NCBI GenBank assembly: GCA_027487575.1
Contig: JAIYDJ010000120.1
Coordinates: 1 to 64,000, forward strand
Source of the DNA: Rhodobacter sp.
GTDB taxonomy: Bacteria; Pseudomonadota; Alphaproteobacteria; Rhodobacterales; Rhodobacteraceae
Direction of reading: 5' to 3'
Length of the DNA stretch: 64,000 nucleotides
Both the position numbers and the translations under genes were made by a program. Positions 62,211 through 64,000 of the stretch are shown here, in pieces (position 1 is the stretch's first letter; the number at the start of each line of letters is the position of its first letter). Under the pieces are notes generated by a model. The model was not told where the DNA came from, made no database searches, and saw only the letters and a list, made by a program, of their open reading frames with translations.

Positions 62211-63833
62211 CTAGAAGGCCCCGTCATAGGATCGTCGCGGAATGCGCGCGGCAATCAGCGTAAAGCGCTCACGCGTTAAGCCTTTGGTCGCTTCGCGCGC
62301 AAGGGTATCGGTATCCGTCACTTCCACGCCATGGCCGCCGAAGGCACGGGCAAGGGCCGCGAAATCGGTGCCAAGCCCTGCACCCCCGAAATCCACCCCC
62401 AGATTGGGCCGCTGGGTTGCGCGCTGCTTCATCTCGATCAGGGACAGGCTGTCGTCGACCAGCACACAGATCACGATGGGCAATCCGTGCGCGGTCAGCG
62501 ATGCCAGTTCCCCCGCGCCCATTTCAAGGCCGGCGTCGCCCACAAAGGCCAGCACCGGAGCCGAGGGCCGCCCAAGCTTTGCCCCCGCCGCCAAAGGCAC
62601 GGCGCAGGCCATGGTGCACAGGCCCGAGGATTGCAGCATTCCGCGCGGCATCGGGCAGTCCCACATCTGGCTGACGAGGATGCGGTGCGCCCCGCTGTCC
62701 GCGGTGATGACCGTATCAGGCGGCATGACGCGGCGCAGGGTGGCAAACACCTGATGCGGGCCCCAATGGTCCGGCGCGGCGAACGCCGCCTTCAGGGCCA
62801 GCCGCGCGGCTTGCGGTTCCTTGGTCCAGCATGCCGGGGCGATGTGGGTCAGGCCGTCCAGCGTCACCCCTGTTCCGCCGATCAGCGGGATATCGGCGCG
62901 GTGCATGCCGTGGTCGCGGCGGGTGGGCGCGATTTCGATCACGCTGTGTTGCGGGCCGAACGGATTGCGCCAACCGATCCGCATCTCGATCGGATCATAG
63001 CCGATCAACAGGATCGCATCGGCCTGCGCGATCAGCGGCATCAGGATGCGGTCGGCCTTGGGCGAAAGGCCAGCACCGCCAAGGCAAAGCGGATCGGCCT
63101 CGGGCATCAGGCCTTTGCCCTTGTAGGTGGTGATCAGGGGAATGCCGTGCGTGCGGCAGAACCCGGCTATCGCCGCCCCTGCCCCTTCGTTGACGGCATC
63201 GACACCGGCGATGGCCAAAGGCCGCTGCGCGCGTTCCAGCATAGCGCGAGCCGTCGCCAGATCAGCGGGCAAGGGCAGACCGGGTGCAGGCACGACCATC
63301 AGGCCGACGGGCGCTTCGACAGCCAGCGCCTCGGCCACGCCGATCGGCACATCCACATGCACCGGGCCGGGCTGGCCACTGGTCGCCAGCGCAATCGCCT
63401 TCGCCATGCCTGCGCCCACTGCGCCGGGGGCCAGACGGAAGCTGCCCTTGACCACCGGGCGCAGCATCGCCTGATGGTCAAAGACCTGATGTGTGTACGT
63501 CTCGGCATCGGCCGCATCGACACAGCCGGTCAGAAAGATCAGCGGCACCCGGTCCTGCATGGCGTTGGCCACCACGTTGACGGCATTGGCCACCCCCGGC
63601 CCCAGCGTGGCCACCAGAACCGGCAAGGCCCCGGTCATGTGCCACAACCCTTCAGCCATGAAACCGCCACCGTTTTCATGCTTGACCAGCACAAAGCGCA
63701 GCCCCGCCGCATCCAGCCCCTGCATCAGGGCCAGAACCTCGCCCCCCGGAATGCCGAAGGCATGGGTGGCCCCGGCCTGCGCCAGAGCCCCCCCGATGAC
63801 ATCTGCACCGGTCTGTGTCGCCTTGCCAGTCAT
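62211..63833 (-). CDS. acetolactate synthase large-subunit-like TPP enzyme
   Basis: 540 residues with the three TPP domains: N-terminal catalytic Glu in VKHENGGGFMAEG (about 50-62), central FAD/Rossmann-like domain, and C-terminal TPP/Mg motif VGDAGLEMGAGELAS (about 442-456). Closest in look to acetolactate-synthase-like or benzoylformate-type enzymes; no regulatory subunit gene follows. Substrate unresolved. Stands alone upstream of the TPR-opg operon with a 140-base gap. Confidence 0.85.
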   Translation of the reverse strand: MTGKATQTGADVIGGALAQAGATHAFGIPGGEVLALMQGLDAAGLRFVLVKHENGGGFMAEGLWHMTGALPVLVATLGPGVANAVNVVANAMQDRVPLIFLTGCVDAADAETYTHQVFDHQAMLRPVVKGSFRLAPGAVGAGMAKAIALATSGQPGPVHVDVPIGVAEALAVEAPVGLMVVPAPGLPLPADLATARAMLERAQRPLAIAGVDAVNEGAGAAIAGFCRTHGIPLITTYKGKGLMPEADPLCLGGAGLSPKADRILMPLIAQADAILLIGYDPIEMRIGWRNPFGPQHSVIEIAPTRRDHGMHRADIPLIGGTGVTLDGLTHIAPACWTKEPQAARLALKAAFAAPDHWGPHQVFATLRRVMPPDTVITADSGAHRILVSQMWDCPMPRGMLQSSGLCTMACAVPLAAGAKLGRPSAPVLAFVGDAGLEMGAGELASLTAHGLPIVICVLVDDSLSLIEMKQRATQRPNLGVDFGGAGLGTDFAALARAFGGHGVEVTDTDTLAREATKGLTRERFTLIAARIPRRSYDGAF

Positions 63834-64000
63834 GCGTTTGGTTTCCTCTGATCACTCCGGCAAGACCAATTCCTGCAGGACCTCATCCCTGCGCGCAAGG
63901 TCGGCCACTTTTCGGGTCAGGGCGGCCTTTCAGTTCGCGACCGGCGCTGAAGAGGTGAAGTTGGGGATCTTGTCCGAAGATGCAGACTGCGGCTCCAGCC
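63834..64000 (-). other. window end; possible 3' end of a leftward gene
   Basis: On the minus strand a frame from the edge ends SDKIPNFTSSAPVAN-stop with the stop at 63932-63930. It may be the tail of a gene outside the window, but too little is visible. Otherwise this 167-base stretch holds no feature I can support. Confidence 0.25.

Noticed and set aside
1-64000. CRISPR arrays, rRNA genes and riboswitches
   Set aside because: No regularly spaced repeats, rRNA signatures or recognisable riboswitch cores were seen on either strand.

Overview
The window comes from a high-GC alphaproteobacterium, most likely a Rhodobacterales/Paracoccaceae member. Pointers are a Calvin-type aldolase (cbbA-like fba) next to rpe and gph, an AppA-like BLUF/cobalamin-fold regulator, monomeric isocitrate dehydrogenase, an opgC-opgG-opgH glucan operon and an ECF sigma/NrsF pair. 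No rRNA or CRISPR is present; one tRNA gene (tRNA-Asn) is.

Region 1 (1-4431) is AT-richer and looks foreign. It holds the edge of an IS3-family element, a DUF1828-type pair, phage-like replication genes and a winged-helix gene coupled to a 27-residue membrane peptide.

Region 2 (4432-34149, about 29.7 kb) is an integrative mobilizable island in the 3' end of tRNA-Asn. An 18-bp repeat of the tRNA end lies at 4432-4449 and 34132-34149, and paired CTGTGNNACA boxes sit just inside both ends. Cargo from left to right: an AAA+/M41 protease-like protein, a 52-residue peptide and a frameshifted CoiA-like nuclease, divergent from a MarR regulator; a large divergent catabolic locus (9302-22245); a type I restriction system (R-S-M); a ColE1-like mobilization module with a broken relaxase; and a tyrosine integrase interrupted by one amber codon.

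The catabolic locus is the most exciting part. One arm encodes an ABC polyol/sugar importer and a PfkB kinase. The other encodes a DRL-family (DXR-like) oxidoreductase, an acetoin-dehydrogenase-type E1/E2 complex and a SorC/EryD-type regulator. Together they fit a proposed route running the first MEP-pathway steps backwards: 2-C-methyl-D-erythritol is imported, phosphorylated to MEP, converted to 1-deoxyxylulose 5-phosphate and cleaved to acetyl-CoA plus glyceraldehyde 3-phosphate. This is inference from enzyme families and context.

Region 3 (34150-64000) is chromosomal backbone: tRNA-Asn, fba-rpe-gph, the AppA-like regulator, icd, a locus with two FAH hydrolases, two paralogous GntR regulators, an NMT1-type ABC transporter and an Ldh-family dehydrogenase, a soluble multi-PAS hybrid kinase, a ccdA-thioredoxin operon divergent from an ECF sigma/nrsF operon with matching promoters, the glucan operon (TPR-opgC-opgG-opgH-esterase) and a TPP enzyme.
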